The notes under the pieces are model-generated. The model ran no database searches, had not been told where the DNA came from, and was given only the letters and a program-made list of their open reading frames with translations. Below, piece after piece: positions 48,626 through 58,091 of a stretch of DNA of 64,000 bases. Positions within the stretch are counted from its first letter, which is position 1. Every line of letters begins with the position of its first letter. The position numbers and the translations under genes were made by a program. Location of the stretch: the NCBI RefSeq assembly GCF_022965755.1, contig NZ_CP095187.1:124001-188000 (forward strand), in the 5' to 3' direction. Source of the DNA: Pseudoxanthomonas sp. F37. GTDB taxonomy: Bacteria > Pseudomonadota > Gammaproteobacteria > Xanthomonadales > Xanthomonadaceae.

Positions 48626-50784
48626 CGCGCGGGCTCCTGCTGCAGGGCATCGAGATAACGGCGGCCCGCATCGTCCGGTGCGGGCCGGCGCGGCACCCGT
48701 GCGGGCGGTTGCGGCGATGCCGACCACAGCAGCGCGCGCAGGCGCGCGCGGCAGGGCGCACACGCCGGGTCGCCGCGGACTTCATCGATGGCGGCGAACA
48801 GGTCCAGCGCATCCGGCACGCGCGCTTCATTCGCGCGCAGCCACGCCTGGAGCGCGTCCAGGTCCGCGCCATCCGCCGGCGCGCGATCGTTGGCCAGGGC
48901 GCGCCATGCGCGTGCGGGGGCCGCGTCCGCGTCGTCGGGCACGCGTTCGAGCGGTCCCAGCGCCCGCGCCGCGATACCCGTGCGATCGCCGCCCATCCGC
49001 CGTGTCTCGTCGATGGGCGGCAGTTCCGGGCCCACGCGTGCCAGGTAGATGCGCGTGGCCTGCTGCACCTGCTTGATGTATTCCAGCGCCTTGTACGCGA
49101 ACGGCAGCGCCTGGTCCGGATGCCCCTGGCGCAGGTGCAGTTCCGATTGCCACATCTGGTCCAGCGCCTTCTTCAGGGTGGCGCGCGTCTGGGGGTCGAG
49201 CAGGGTGGCGGCCTCGGCGTGGTCGTGGGTGTGTCCGTAGGTTTCCAATACGTCGGCTTCGCGGCCGAAGCTCGCGCCCGTCGCCGAGGTCGCAGGGTCG
49301 TGACCGTCCTGGGCCGCGCCTGTGGAGGCGTGGTCGTGTCCGTCGTCTTCCGCAGGGTCGTGGTCGGCATCGCTGGTCGGCGGCGGTTGCGGTTCGCCCT
49401 CGGCTTCCTCGCCGAGGAACTGGCCATAGCGCAGGCGCAGGATGCGCTGGTCCACGCCGATCGCGTCCGCGCGCGTGACGAAGGTATCCGCCGCCAGGCC
49501 GCGCCTCTGCTTCTGCAGGGCCTCGGCGTCGATGATGATCTGGCGCTGGCTGCGGAAATAGGCCGGCATGACCTTCTTCACCAGCCCCTCCAGTCCCGTG
49601 CTCTCCTGGCCGAGGTCGGCCGGCCAGCGCAGGATCAGGCCGGGGCTCTGCGCGCGCTGTGACGCAGGCGAGCGCATGTCGTGCACCGTCAGCTGCGCGA
49701 TCAGGTCGTCGCCCACCGCCATGCCGAGCGCTGCGAGGTCGAGCGATGCGGTGAAGCGGCGCGCGGTCGCCGGACCGGTGCCGTGCAGCGTCATCGCCTG
49801 GTCCTTGAATGCGATGTTCTCGCCGCTGCCCTGCGCGAGCGTCAGCTTCAGCGTGGCCGACGATGCGACCCCGTAGTCGTCGCGCGCCTCGAAGGCCAGC
49901 GACCAGCGCGACTGCCCCACGGCCACCAGGCTGAGGCCGCGATCGGGCGCCAGCACCTTCACCTCGGGTGCGCGGTCGGGAATCGCATCCAGGCGGCGCA
50001 GCTTCGGCGGCGGGCCCCCGGCGCCGGCGGCGACCACGCGGTACAGCGTGGACTTCGCCAGCACATGCGTCGCGTGCCAGGTATCGCCCTGGCGGACCAG
50101 CGCAAGACGCCGCCCGTCATGGAAAACGAGATCCGCGGCGGCCGGCTGCGGATCGAAGCGCAGCGTCCAGCCCAGGCGCGAACCGGCGGGTGCCTTCGCA
50201 TCGAGCCCGGCTTCGTCGCGGGGTGGCCGTCCGGTGTAGGCCGGCGGTGCGACGTGCAGCCGCTGGGCGACGAGCCGCGGCACGCCGGGGGCGACGGGCG
50301 CCTCCTCGTCCGCGGGCGCCAGCGTGCGCGATTGCGGCGCGCGCGCAGGCCAGAGCGCGGCAGCGGCGACCACGAGGGCGGCGACCAGCCACATCGCCAC
50401 GATGCGCGGCCACGGCCACGGTGCGCGCAGGTCCGGGGCCGGTCGGGTGCGCAGGCGTTCGCGCACACGCGCCTGCTGGAGCTGTTGCAGCGGCGTCAGC
50501 GAAGCGGGCGGCGCGAGCAGCAGATCGCTGCTGTCGTCCAGGTCCTTGCGCCGTGTGTCCAGCTGGCGGACCAGCCAGGCGGTATCGAACGCGCGTGTCC
50601 GCCGCCAGGCCAGCGCGGCGAGCACCGCGGTCCCGGCCAGCGCGACGGCGACGGCCACAGCGGGGGATGCGAAGCGCCACAGCAGGCCGGTGAGCGCGAC
50701 GGGAACCGGTGCACCCGACAGCAGTCGGCCCAGCGCCGCATGGCGGCGGACCTGCGCGAGGCGGTCGCATGCGGACAGCATCAT
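48622..50784 (-). CDS. DUF4175-like membrane protein with His/Asp-rich linker
   Basis: 720 residues. Two hydrophobic regions near the N-terminus (about 28-60 and 127-147), a long soluble part, and helical C-terminal repeats. Between about residues 468 and 525 there is a linker very rich in His and Asp (DDGHDHAS, AQDGHDPA, GHTHDHAEAA), which looks able to bind metal. Family call is by architecture and context with MoxR/DUF58/BatA. Both ends overlap neighbouring genes by 4 bases, so translation is coupled. Confidence 0.78.
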   Translation of the reverse strand: MMLSACDRLAQVRRHAALGRLLSGAPVPVALTGLLWRFASPAVAVAVALAGTAVLAALAWRRTRAFDTAWLVRQLDTRRKDLDDSSDLLLAPPASLTPLQQLQQARVRERLRTRPAPDLRAPWPWPRIVAMWLVAALVVAAAALWPARAPQSRTLAPADEEAPVAPGVPRLVAQRLHVAPPAYTGRPPRDEAGLDAKAPAGSRLGWTLRFDPQPAAADLVFHDGRRLALVRQGDTWHATHVLAKSTLYRVVAAGAGGPPPKLRRLDAIPDRAPEVKVLAPDRGLSLVAVGQSRWSLAFEARDDYGVASSATLKLTLAQGSGENIAFKDQAMTLHGTGPATARRFTASLDLAALGMAVGDDLIAQLTVHDMRSPASQRAQSPGLILRWPADLGQESTGLEGLVKKVMPAYFRSQRQIIIDAEALQKQRRGLAADTFVTRADAIGVDQRILRLRYGQFLGEEAEGEPQPPPTSDADHDPAEDDGHDHASTGAAQDGHDPATSATGASFGREADVLETYGHTHDHAEAATLLDPQTRATLKKALDQMWQSELHLRQGHPDQALPFAYKALEYIKQVQQATRIYLARVGPELPPIDETRRMGGDRTGIAARALGPLERVPDDADAAPARAWRALANDRAPADGADLDALQAWLRANEARVPDALDLFAAIDEVRGDPACAPCRARLRALLWSASPQPPARVPRRPAPDDAGRRYLDALQQEPAR

Positions 50785-51938
50785 GGCGCCACGCTCCGCG
50801 TGCGTCGCGTGGCCATCCAGCGTTCCACCAGCACCAGCAAGGCGATCAGCAGCGCAAGCCAGGGTTGCAAATCGCGCGGCGCAACGGGATAGGCCGTGCC
50901 ACCGCGGATGGGCGCGTAGTCCGTCGCCGGCACGCGCATGGGCGCCACGGCGGGACCCTCGAACAGCGCGCGCAAGCGGTGCGGGAAGTCGGCTTCGAGC
51001 AGTGCCGGCATCGCCTCGGGCCGCAGCGGCCGGCTAAAGCGCATCACCCGGCCCTGCCCGAATGCGGCGCTTTCGACCAGCGGGGCACCGTCGGCATCGC
51101 GCCAGGTCATCGGCGACATCGCAATGCCGTCCAACCTGGCTTCGTGGGTCAGCAACGCGACGCCACCGGCCGAGATCCATCGCGTGACCGGCGCGGGCAC
51201 CGGTCCGGGCGCCAGCCACACCAACGGCTGCGACGGCGGAGGCAACGGCGCATCGATCGTCCCGATCCGCACGGCCGTCGAGCCGTTGGGTTGCCACGCG
51301 CGTGCGGCGGCGCGCAGATAGCGCAGGCCACGCTCGTCGCCCACCGGGTGACGGACCACCAGTGAAGGTGGCGGCGATGCCTTCGCCGACGATGCCGGCA
51401 TGGCACCGCCGACGACGTTCCATGTCACCGCGCGCGACAGCGCGGGCCGTCCGGCATCCGCGCCCTGCAGCGTGGCGGGCACGATCACGGTCAGGGCGAC
51501 GCCGGTGGGCAGCTCCGCATCCAGCTGCCGCAGCAGACTGCCGATGGCGGGCGTGCCGGCGGGCATCGGCTCATCCAGCGACGGGAAGTCCGGCGCCAGC
51601 CAGTGCAGCCGCGCGCGCGCATCGGCCGTCTGCGCGCGCACGACACCGGCATCCACGCCCGGCACGGCGACGACCCACGGGCGCGCATCGTCCCAGCCCG
51701 ACAGCACCGGCCGCGCCAGCCAGAGCGCCAGCAGGGCGAGCAGCAGCAGGCGCAGCAGCAGCAGCGGCCATTCGTCGAAGCGGATGCGGTGGCGCGGCTT
51801 CGGTTTCTGCCGCAGCCAGCGCAGCGCGGCGAAATCGGTCGGTGTCTGCTCGTGCCGCCGCGCCAGGTGCAGCAGCAGGGGCAGCAGCAGGGCGGCGAGC
51901 GCGGCCAGGCCGGCGGGCAGTAGCAGCGCCAGGCTCAT
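50781..51938 (-). CDS. BatA-like membrane protein
   Basis: 385 residues. The N-terminus, SLALLLPAGLAALAALLLPLLLHL followed by WLRQKPKPRHRIRFDEWPLLLLRLLLLALLALWLARP, is the two-helix BatA domain that precedes von Willebrand modules in such clusters. The middle is periplasmic, and one more helix (PWLALLIALLVLVERW) ends the protein. The frame runs further upstream, but ATG 51938 matches BatA and overlaps the DUF58 stop. Confidence 0.83.
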   Translation of the reverse strand: MSLALLLPAGLAALAALLLPLLLHLARRHEQTPTDFAALRWLRQKPKPRHRIRFDEWPLLLLRLLLLALLALWLARPVLSGWDDARPWVVAVPGVDAGVVRAQTADARARLHWLAPDFPSLDEPMPAGTPAIGSLLRQLDAELPTGVALTVIVPATLQGADAGRPALSRAVTWNVVGGAMPASSAKASPPPSLVVRHPVGDERGLRYLRAAARAWQPNGSTAVRIGTIDAPLPPPSQPLVWLAPGPVPAPVTRWISAGGVALLTHEARLDGIAMSPMTWRDADGAPLVESAAFGQGRVMRFSRPLRPEAMPALLEADFPHRLRALFEGPAVAPMRVPATDYAPIRGGTAYPVAPRDLQPWLALLIALLVLVERWMATRRTRSVAP

Positions 51939-52825
51939 GCGTATTCCGCCGCGTCGCGCGCGCCGAACAACCGCCGCAGTGGCAGGTCCAGCGGTTGGTC
52001 GGTGTAGTGCCGTGCGTGGCGGATGCCGGCGGCGTCCAGGCGTGCGTCCAGCGCGTCCTGCGCCCGGCCGAACCGCCGCAGGTAGTCCGCGCGCAGGGCG
52101 GCCGCATCGCCCAGCAGCTCTTCGCCGGTTTCCGGGTCGCGGAAGCGGTGGCCGCCCGCGTACGGGAAATCCCGTTCGTCCGCGGTGAGCAGCTGGATCG
52201 CCAGCACCTCGCGCCGCGCGGCGGCCAGGCGTTCGGCCAGCGCTGCCATGGCGTCGTCGAACCAGTCGCTCAGCACCAGCACCAGATCGCCGGCGCCCAG
52301 GCGCTCGAACACGGGGCCCAACCGTTCCTGCGCGGGAAACCCGCCCTCGGCGCGCAGGCCATGCAGCGCCAGCAGCAGCTGGTCGCGCTGGCGCGCGCCG
52401 TTGCCCGGCGCCACCAACCGCACGCCCTCGCCATGCAGCACCATCAGCCCGAAGCGATCGCCCTGGCGCAGGGCCAGTTCGGCGACGCAGGCGGCCAGGC
52501 CGCGCGCGGCGTCGAAGCGCGTACCGCGGCTGCCGTCGCGCTGCGCCATCGACGCGGTTGCGTCCAGCACTATCCACACCGTCAGCGGGCTTTCGCGCTC
52601 GGCCTCGCGCACGAAGAAGCGGTCCGAGCGCGCATAGAGTTTCCAGTCGATCTGGCGCAGTTCATCGCCCGGCTCGTAGGCGCGGTACTGGGCGAACTCC
52701 AGCCCTGCGCCGCGGCTGCGGCTGTGGTGCAGGCCGATCCCCTGCGCGCCGATGGCGCGTCGCGCGGTCAGCCGCAGGTCCTTCAACCGGCTGCGGACAT
52801 CGGCGGGAATCAGGTCGTGCGCCAT
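51935..52825 (-). CDS. DUF58 domain protein
   Basis: 296 residues. The diagnostic motif is FAQYRAYEPGDELRQIDWKLYARSDR. A von Willebrand-like fold follows, with VLDATASM as a MIDAS-type DxTxS motif. DUF58 proteins act with MoxR ATPases, which are thought to load or remodel metal-binding adhesion-like domains. ATG 52825 is chosen because the alternative at 52861 would overlap the MoxR gene. Confidence 0.9.
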   Translation of the reverse strand: MAHDLIPADVRSRLKDLRLTARRAIGAQGIGLHHSRSRGAGLEFAQYRAYEPGDELRQIDWKLYARSDRFFVREAERESPLTVWIVLDATASMAQRDGSRGTRFDAARGLAACVAELALRQGDRFGLMVLHGEGVRLVAPGNGARQRDQLLLALHGLRAEGGFPAQERLGPVFERLGAGDLVLVLSDWFDDAMAALAERLAAARREVLAIQLLTADERDFPYAGGHRFRDPETGEELLGDAAALRADYLRRFGRAQDALDARLDAAGIRHARHYTDQPLDLPLRRLFGARDAAEYA

Positions 52826-52838
52826 CGGCAGGGCGGAC

Positions 52839-53831
<993 letters not shown>

Positions 53832-53850
53832 GGTGTATCCCGAAAGATGC

Positions 53851-53929
53851 GTAGGAGCGCCCCATGGGCGCGATGCTCGTGCTCCGGATGCGTCGCGGCA
53901 GGAGCATCGCGCCCATGGGGCGCTCCTAC
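53851..53929. repeat. GTAG-type REP pair (inverted)
   Basis: Exact 27-base arms (53851-53877 and 53903-53929) starting GTAGGAGCG with inner palindrome CGCCCCATGGGCG. It lies between the DUF4159 and MoxR genes of the same strand and may stabilise or attenuate the mRNA. Confidence 0.9.
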
Positions 53930-53949
53930 AGGCGCAGGGGTGTGTGCGT

Positions 53950-54654
53950 TCACGTCGTCAGCGCGTAGATCACGAGATTGACGCCGAACCTGGTGTTGTC
54001 CTCGGCCAGGAAGCGCTTGTTGCGCCAGTCGTAATCCCATTCGCAGCCGTAGTCCTTGTTGCTGTACAGCACGCCGAGGCGGCCGTTGATCTCGATGCCC
54101 TGCAGGTATTCGTGCACCAGGTCGTCGCCCCAGCCGTTGAGTTCGAAGCTGGTGGCCGGCGGGCCGTCGAACTTGAAGAACGACGAATAGACGGCATGGG
54201 TGTTGGGCAGTCTCTTCATCGCCTTGGGGCCGAAGATCGAGGCCATCTGCGCTTCGAAGGACTTGGCGAACAGGCCATCGATGTCGTGGTTGCAGTCGTC
54301 CACGAACACGAAGCCGCCATTGCGCACGTAACGTTCGAAATGGCGGCGCTCCCCCGGGTTGAACTCCACCAGCTTGTGTCCGGCCAGGTAGCAGAACGGG
54401 GCGGCGAGCATGCGCGGGTCGGACAATGCCAGCACGTGCTCCTTCGGGTCCACGCGCAGGGTGGTGTAGTCGATCAGCGAGGTGATCAGGTTGGACGGCA
54501 TGCGCGCGTCCACGTCCCAGTCGCCGGAGTCGTACTTCAGCCGGGTGAACCAGAAGTCGTAGTTGCCCGCCGCACGCGCGCCGCGCGGGACGCCGGCCAG
54601 CAGCGCCCCGGCCAGGCCGCCGCCCGCAAGCCGCAGGAACTCGGCGCGGGTCAT
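53950..54654 (-). CDS. DUF4159 domain protein
   Basis: 234 residues. N-terminal signal with RAEFLRLAGGGLAGALLAG then ARA, exported. The DUF4159 domain runs from FWFTRLKYDSGDWDVD through FNPGERRHFERYVRNGGFVFVDDC to GVNLVIYALTT. The family is predicted to have an amidotransferase-like fold without the active site. Same strand as MoxR and the TldD/E genes, so likely one envelope module. Confidence 0.86.
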   Translation of the reverse strand: MTRAEFLRLAGGGLAGALLAGVPRGARAAGNYDFWFTRLKYDSGDWDVDARMPSNLITSLIDYTTLRVDPKEHVLALSDPRMLAAPFCYLAGHKLVEFNPGERRHFERYVRNGGFVFVDDCNHDIDGLFAKSFEAQMASIFGPKAMKRLPNTHAVYSSFFKFDGPPATSFELNGWGDDLVHEYLQGIEINGRLGVLYSNKDYGCEWDYDWRNKRFLAEDNTRFGVNLVIYALTT

Positions 54655-54661
54655 GGGGCCA

Positions 54662-54778
54662 GGAACGAGTGCGGAGAAACGAGGAACGAATGCAGCTCCG
54701 CCTGTACCGGAGTTGCGACTAGGGGCCCAGCACCTCGTTGGTATCGACTATGGCCAGGCACCCGACTCGTTCCTCGTT
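54662..54778. repeat. Second GTTCCTCGTT-type inverted repeat
   Basis: AACGAGGAACGA (54678-54689) pairs with TCGTTCCTCGTT (54767-54778); GGAACGAGT (54662) also pairs with ACTCGTTCC (54765). It resembles the gltB-gltD repeat over about 30 bases. It separates the TldE and DUF4159 genes. Confidence 0.65.
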
Positions 54779-54800
54779 CCTTTCCACTCACTTCTCGCCC

Positions 54801-56135
54801 TTACACCGCGTCCGACAGCGAGGTGAAGGTGAAGTCGCGCAGCTTCATCGGCGGGATCATCATCACGAAGCTGGACTCGTCGCCTGCCACGCGCACCGGC
54901 TTGCCCAGTTCCTCGATGTTGTTGAGCATGATCACCGGCGATTCGTTGAAGCGGAAGTTCTTCACCGGATGCTTGATCTGCCCGTTCTCGATGTAGAACG
55001 TGCCGTCGCGGGTCAGGCCGGTCAGCAGCACCGTCTGCGGGTCGACCATGCGGATGTACCAGGTGCGCGTGACCAGGATGCCCTTCTGGGTGCCGGCCAC
55101 CAGCTCCGCCGTGGACTTGTTGCCGCCGGCCATCAGCAGGTTGCCCGGCGAGCCGATCGCGCGCTTGCCTTGCTTCTGCGCCCAGAAGCGCGAGTACTCC
55201 AGGTTGACCACCTTGCCGTTCTCGACGATGGCCATCTTTTCGCGCGGCAGGCCCTCTCCATCCCACGGCATCACTTCGGCGCCCGGGTGCCATGGGTCGG
55301 CGCTGATGTTCACGCGCGGGTCGTAGACCTGTTCGCCCAGCTTGTTGCCGCCGCCCTTCCTGGACAGGAAGCTGCGGCCTTCGTCGGCCTGGCGCGCGTC
55401 GAAGAAGTTCATCATGAACGAGATCAGGCCCGCGGCCGCGGCCGGTTCCAGGATCACCGTGTACTTGCCCGGTTCCAGCGCCTTGGCCTCGGCCGATTCG
55501 CTGGCCTTGCGCATGGCGATGCGGATGTCGCTGTCGGCCTTGAACGCGCTGGCGTCCTTCAGGTTGCGGCCGACCCAGCCGGAACCGCGGCCGTCTTCCG
55601 TGCGCACGGTGCAGGTGTAGTTGAACGCCGTGGCCTTCTGGTAGCCGAAGTTGCCCTTGCTGTTGGCGAAGGCCACGAAGCTCTGGCCATCTTCCAGGAA
55701 GCCGGCGGCGATCAGCTTTTCCGCCTTGCAGGGGCCGATCGAGTCGGCGGCCACCTGGGCGCGGAACTCGGGGGTGATGGCGGCGGTGGACTCGCTGAAG
55801 GTGGCGCTGGGCCTGTAGGTCTGCTTCTCCACGGCCGGCATGAACTCGGGATTCTCCGGCGCCAGCCGGGCGAGGTCTTCGGCGCGGCGTACCACGCGCT
55901 CCAGCGCGGCGTCGTCGAACTCGTTGATCGTCGCCACGCCCACGCGCTTGCCGAACGCCACCTGCACGCCCAGGTCGGTATTGCTGACGATGCCGCTGGT
56001 GGACACGTTGTTCAGCGCGAAGCGGATGTTGCCGTCGACGGAACCGGTCAGCGACGCGGTGCATTCGTCGGCCTTGGACAGCGCGAGGACCTTGTCCAGG
56101 ATGGCCTTGGCCTGCGCTTCGGTGAGGATGCTCAT
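54801..56135 (-). CDS. TldE/PmbA-type protease-partner protein
   Basis: 444 residues of the TldD/PmbA family, the type without the HExxxH zinc motif (TldE-like). In E. coli, TldD and TldE form a complex that removes leader peptides such as that of microcin B17. Conserved segments: LEPAAAAGLISFMMNFFDARQADEGRSF, VMPWDGEGLPREKM, and LTGLTRDGTFYIENGQIKHPV. No signal peptide, unlike its two TldD partners upstream. It follows the first TldD gene by 23 bases. Confidence 0.88.
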   Translation of the reverse strand: MSILTEAQAKAILDKVLALSKADECTASLTGSVDGNIRFALNNVSTSGIVSNTDLGVQVAFGKRVGVATINEFDDAALERVVRRAEDLARLAPENPEFMPAVEKQTYRPSATFSESTAAITPEFRAQVAADSIGPCKAEKLIAAGFLEDGQSFVAFANSKGNFGYQKATAFNYTCTVRTEDGRGSGWVGRNLKDASAFKADSDIRIAMRKASESAEAKALEPGKYTVILEPAAAAGLISFMMNFFDARQADEGRSFLSRKGGGNKLGEQVYDPRVNISADPWHPGAEVMPWDGEGLPREKMAIVENGKVVNLEYSRFWAQKQGKRAIGSPGNLLMAGGNKSTAELVAGTQKGILVTRTWYIRMVDPQTVLLTGLTRDGTFYIENGQIKHPVKNFRFNESPVIMLNNIEELGKPVRVAGDESSFVMMIPPMKLRDFTFTSLSDAV

Positions 56136-56158
56136 GTTCTAGGGTCTCCTTGCGCCGG

Positions 56159-57793
56159 TCAGCCGAGCGAGCGGGCGGTGTTGATGACGTTGATGCCGTT
56201 GAAGCGCGCGGTGGACGACCCGTGGGAGACCGCGGACACCTGGCCGGGCTGGCCCTTGCCGTCGAAGAACGAGCCGCCCAGACGGTAGTCGCTCTCGTCG
56301 CAGACGGCGGCGCACGCGTTCCAGAATTCCGGCGTGCGGATCTGGTAGGCCACGTCCTCGATCTGCCGGGTGATCGTGCCGTTCTTGATCTCGTAGAAGA
56401 GCTGGCCGCCGAACTGCGCGTTGTAGCGCTGCTGGTCGATCGAGAACGAGCCGTCGCCGATGATGTAGATGCCGTTCTCGACGTCCTTCACCATGTCGGC
56501 CACGGACAGCTTGGTCTTGCCGGCGGCCAGCGAGACGTTGGCCATGCGCTGGAACTGCACGCTGCTCCACGAGTCGGCGTAACAGCAGCCGTCGGATTCG
56601 GTCTTGCCCAGGATGTGGGCCTGGTCGCGGATGGTCTGGTAGTCGACCAGCTTGCCGGCGCTCACCAGGTCCCAGCGCTTGGTCTTCACGCCTTCGTCGT
56701 CGTAGCCGACCGCGCCCAGGCTGCCGGGCTGGGTCTTGTCGGCGAACAGGTTGACCAGCTCGCTGCCGTACTGGAAGCGCTGCTCGCGCTTGTCCAGCGT
56801 GGCGAAGCTGGTGCCGGCGTAGTTGGCCTCGTAGCCGAGCACCCGGTCCAGCTCCAGCGGATGGCCGACCGATTCGTGGATGGTCAGCCAGGTGTGCGAG
56901 GGGTCCAGCACCAGATCGTACTTGCCCGGCTTCACCGACGGGGCGGTCAGCTTGGCGCGCGCCTGCTTGGCGGCGGCGATGGCGTCCTCCTTCATGTCGT
57001 AGGAGTGGCCGTAGTTGACCACGCCGTTGGGCGTGGTGAACTTCTGCCCGGCATCGCCGTCCAGGTACTCGTAGCCCAGGCCCATCGGCGAGGACAGGCC
57101 GTCGCGGGTGCGGAACTTGCCGCTGGCCTTGTCGATGGCGGTGACCGTCATCGGCACCCAGATGCGGTGCACGTCCTGGTCGATGTAGGAGCCGTCGGTG
57201 CTGGCGAAGTACTTCTGCTCGTTGACCAGGAACATCATCGAGTTGACGAAGTCGGCGCCGGCGTTGATCGCCGCGGCGTTGACGCCCAGCAGCAGGTCGA
57301 CCTTGTCCTTGATCGGCACCTCCATCGCATTCTTCCTGATCGGCGTCTTCCACGACACCTCGCCGAAGCCCGGCGCCTTGGCTAGCTGCACCGGCGCGGT
57401 CTGGGTCTTGCTGTTGGCCTTGGCGATGGCGGCGGCCTGGCGCGCGGCGCCGGCCACGCCTTCGGCGGTCAGCGTATTGGTGGCGGCGAAGCCCCAGGCG
57501 CCGTTGGCGATCACGCGGATGCCCGCACCGGTGGACTCGGTGTTCACCACGTTCTGCACCTTGTCCTCGCGGGTGATCACGAACTGGCGCAGATAGCGGC
57601 CGATGCGCACGTCGCAGTAGGTCGCGCCGGCCTGCCTGGCGGCGGCGAGCGCGGCATCGGCGAGGCGCTTCTTGAAGGCGACATCAAGGGTGGACTGGAG
57701 TTGCTCGGCGGCGATCGCCTTGCCGAGGAAGGACGGCACCATCAGGCCGCCCAGGCTGAGGCCGGTCATGGCCAGGAAGTCACGACGTTGCAA
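56159..57793 (-). CDS. TldD-type metalloprotease with Tat signal (copy 1)
   Basis: 544 residues. N-terminal twin-arginine signal MQRRDFLAMTGLSLGGLMVP, so it is exported folded. The catalytic zinc motif is HESVGHPLELDR (HExxxH). Other family blocks: TESTGAGIRVIANGAWGFAA and YADSWSSVQFQRMANVSL. Its paralogue lies directly upstream (58092-59720), separated by a repeat-bearing gap of 298 bases. Confidence 0.9.
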   Translation of the reverse strand: MQRRDFLAMTGLSLGGLMVPSFLGKAIAAEQLQSTLDVAFKKRLADAALAAARQAGATYCDVRIGRYLRQFVITREDKVQNVVNTESTGAGIRVIANGAWGFAATNTLTAEGVAGAARQAAAIAKANSKTQTAPVQLAKAPGFGEVSWKTPIRKNAMEVPIKDKVDLLLGVNAAAINAGADFVNSMMFLVNEQKYFASTDGSYIDQDVHRIWVPMTVTAIDKASGKFRTRDGLSSPMGLGYEYLDGDAGQKFTTPNGVVNYGHSYDMKEDAIAAAKQARAKLTAPSVKPGKYDLVLDPSHTWLTIHESVGHPLELDRVLGYEANYAGTSFATLDKREQRFQYGSELVNLFADKTQPGSLGAVGYDDEGVKTKRWDLVSAGKLVDYQTIRDQAHILGKTESDGCCYADSWSSVQFQRMANVSLAAGKTKLSVADMVKDVENGIYIIGDGSFSIDQQRYNAQFGGQLFYEIKNGTITRQIEDVAYQIRTPEFWNACAAVCDESDYRLGGSFFDGKGQPGQVSAVSHGSSTARFNGINVINTARSLG

Positions 57794-57984
57794 GGCAGTT
57801 CTCCACCGATTGGGCCTGCGGGGCAGGCGGGGCTGCGACGGTAGTGCGTCGGCCCGCGCAGTCCCCGCGCAGGTCGTCGCCGATTCTTGCCCTGCATGCC
57901 GACAACGTCAAATGACTTTCGGCATAGATGAAGCCCGTCATCGTGATCGAACGGATCATCCGGGGTTTGCGCGCAGACCTCGAA

Positions 57985-58083
57985 CCGTCATCCCAGCGTA
58001 CGCTGGGATCCATCTTGCTCTCGCTCCGAATCAGACGGGAAGATCAAAAGCCAAATGGGTCCCAGCGTGCGCTGGGACGACGG
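57985..58083. repeat. Inverted pair of CGTC-CCCAGCG palindromes
   Basis: Two 29-base arms (57985-58013 and 58055-58083), inverted with 3 mismatches, each containing TCCCAGCGT-CGCTGGGA. Same class as 22567-22649. It lies in the 298-base gap between the two TldD genes; the rest of that gap shows no gene. Confidence 0.75.
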
Positions 58084-58091
58084 CTGAACAT

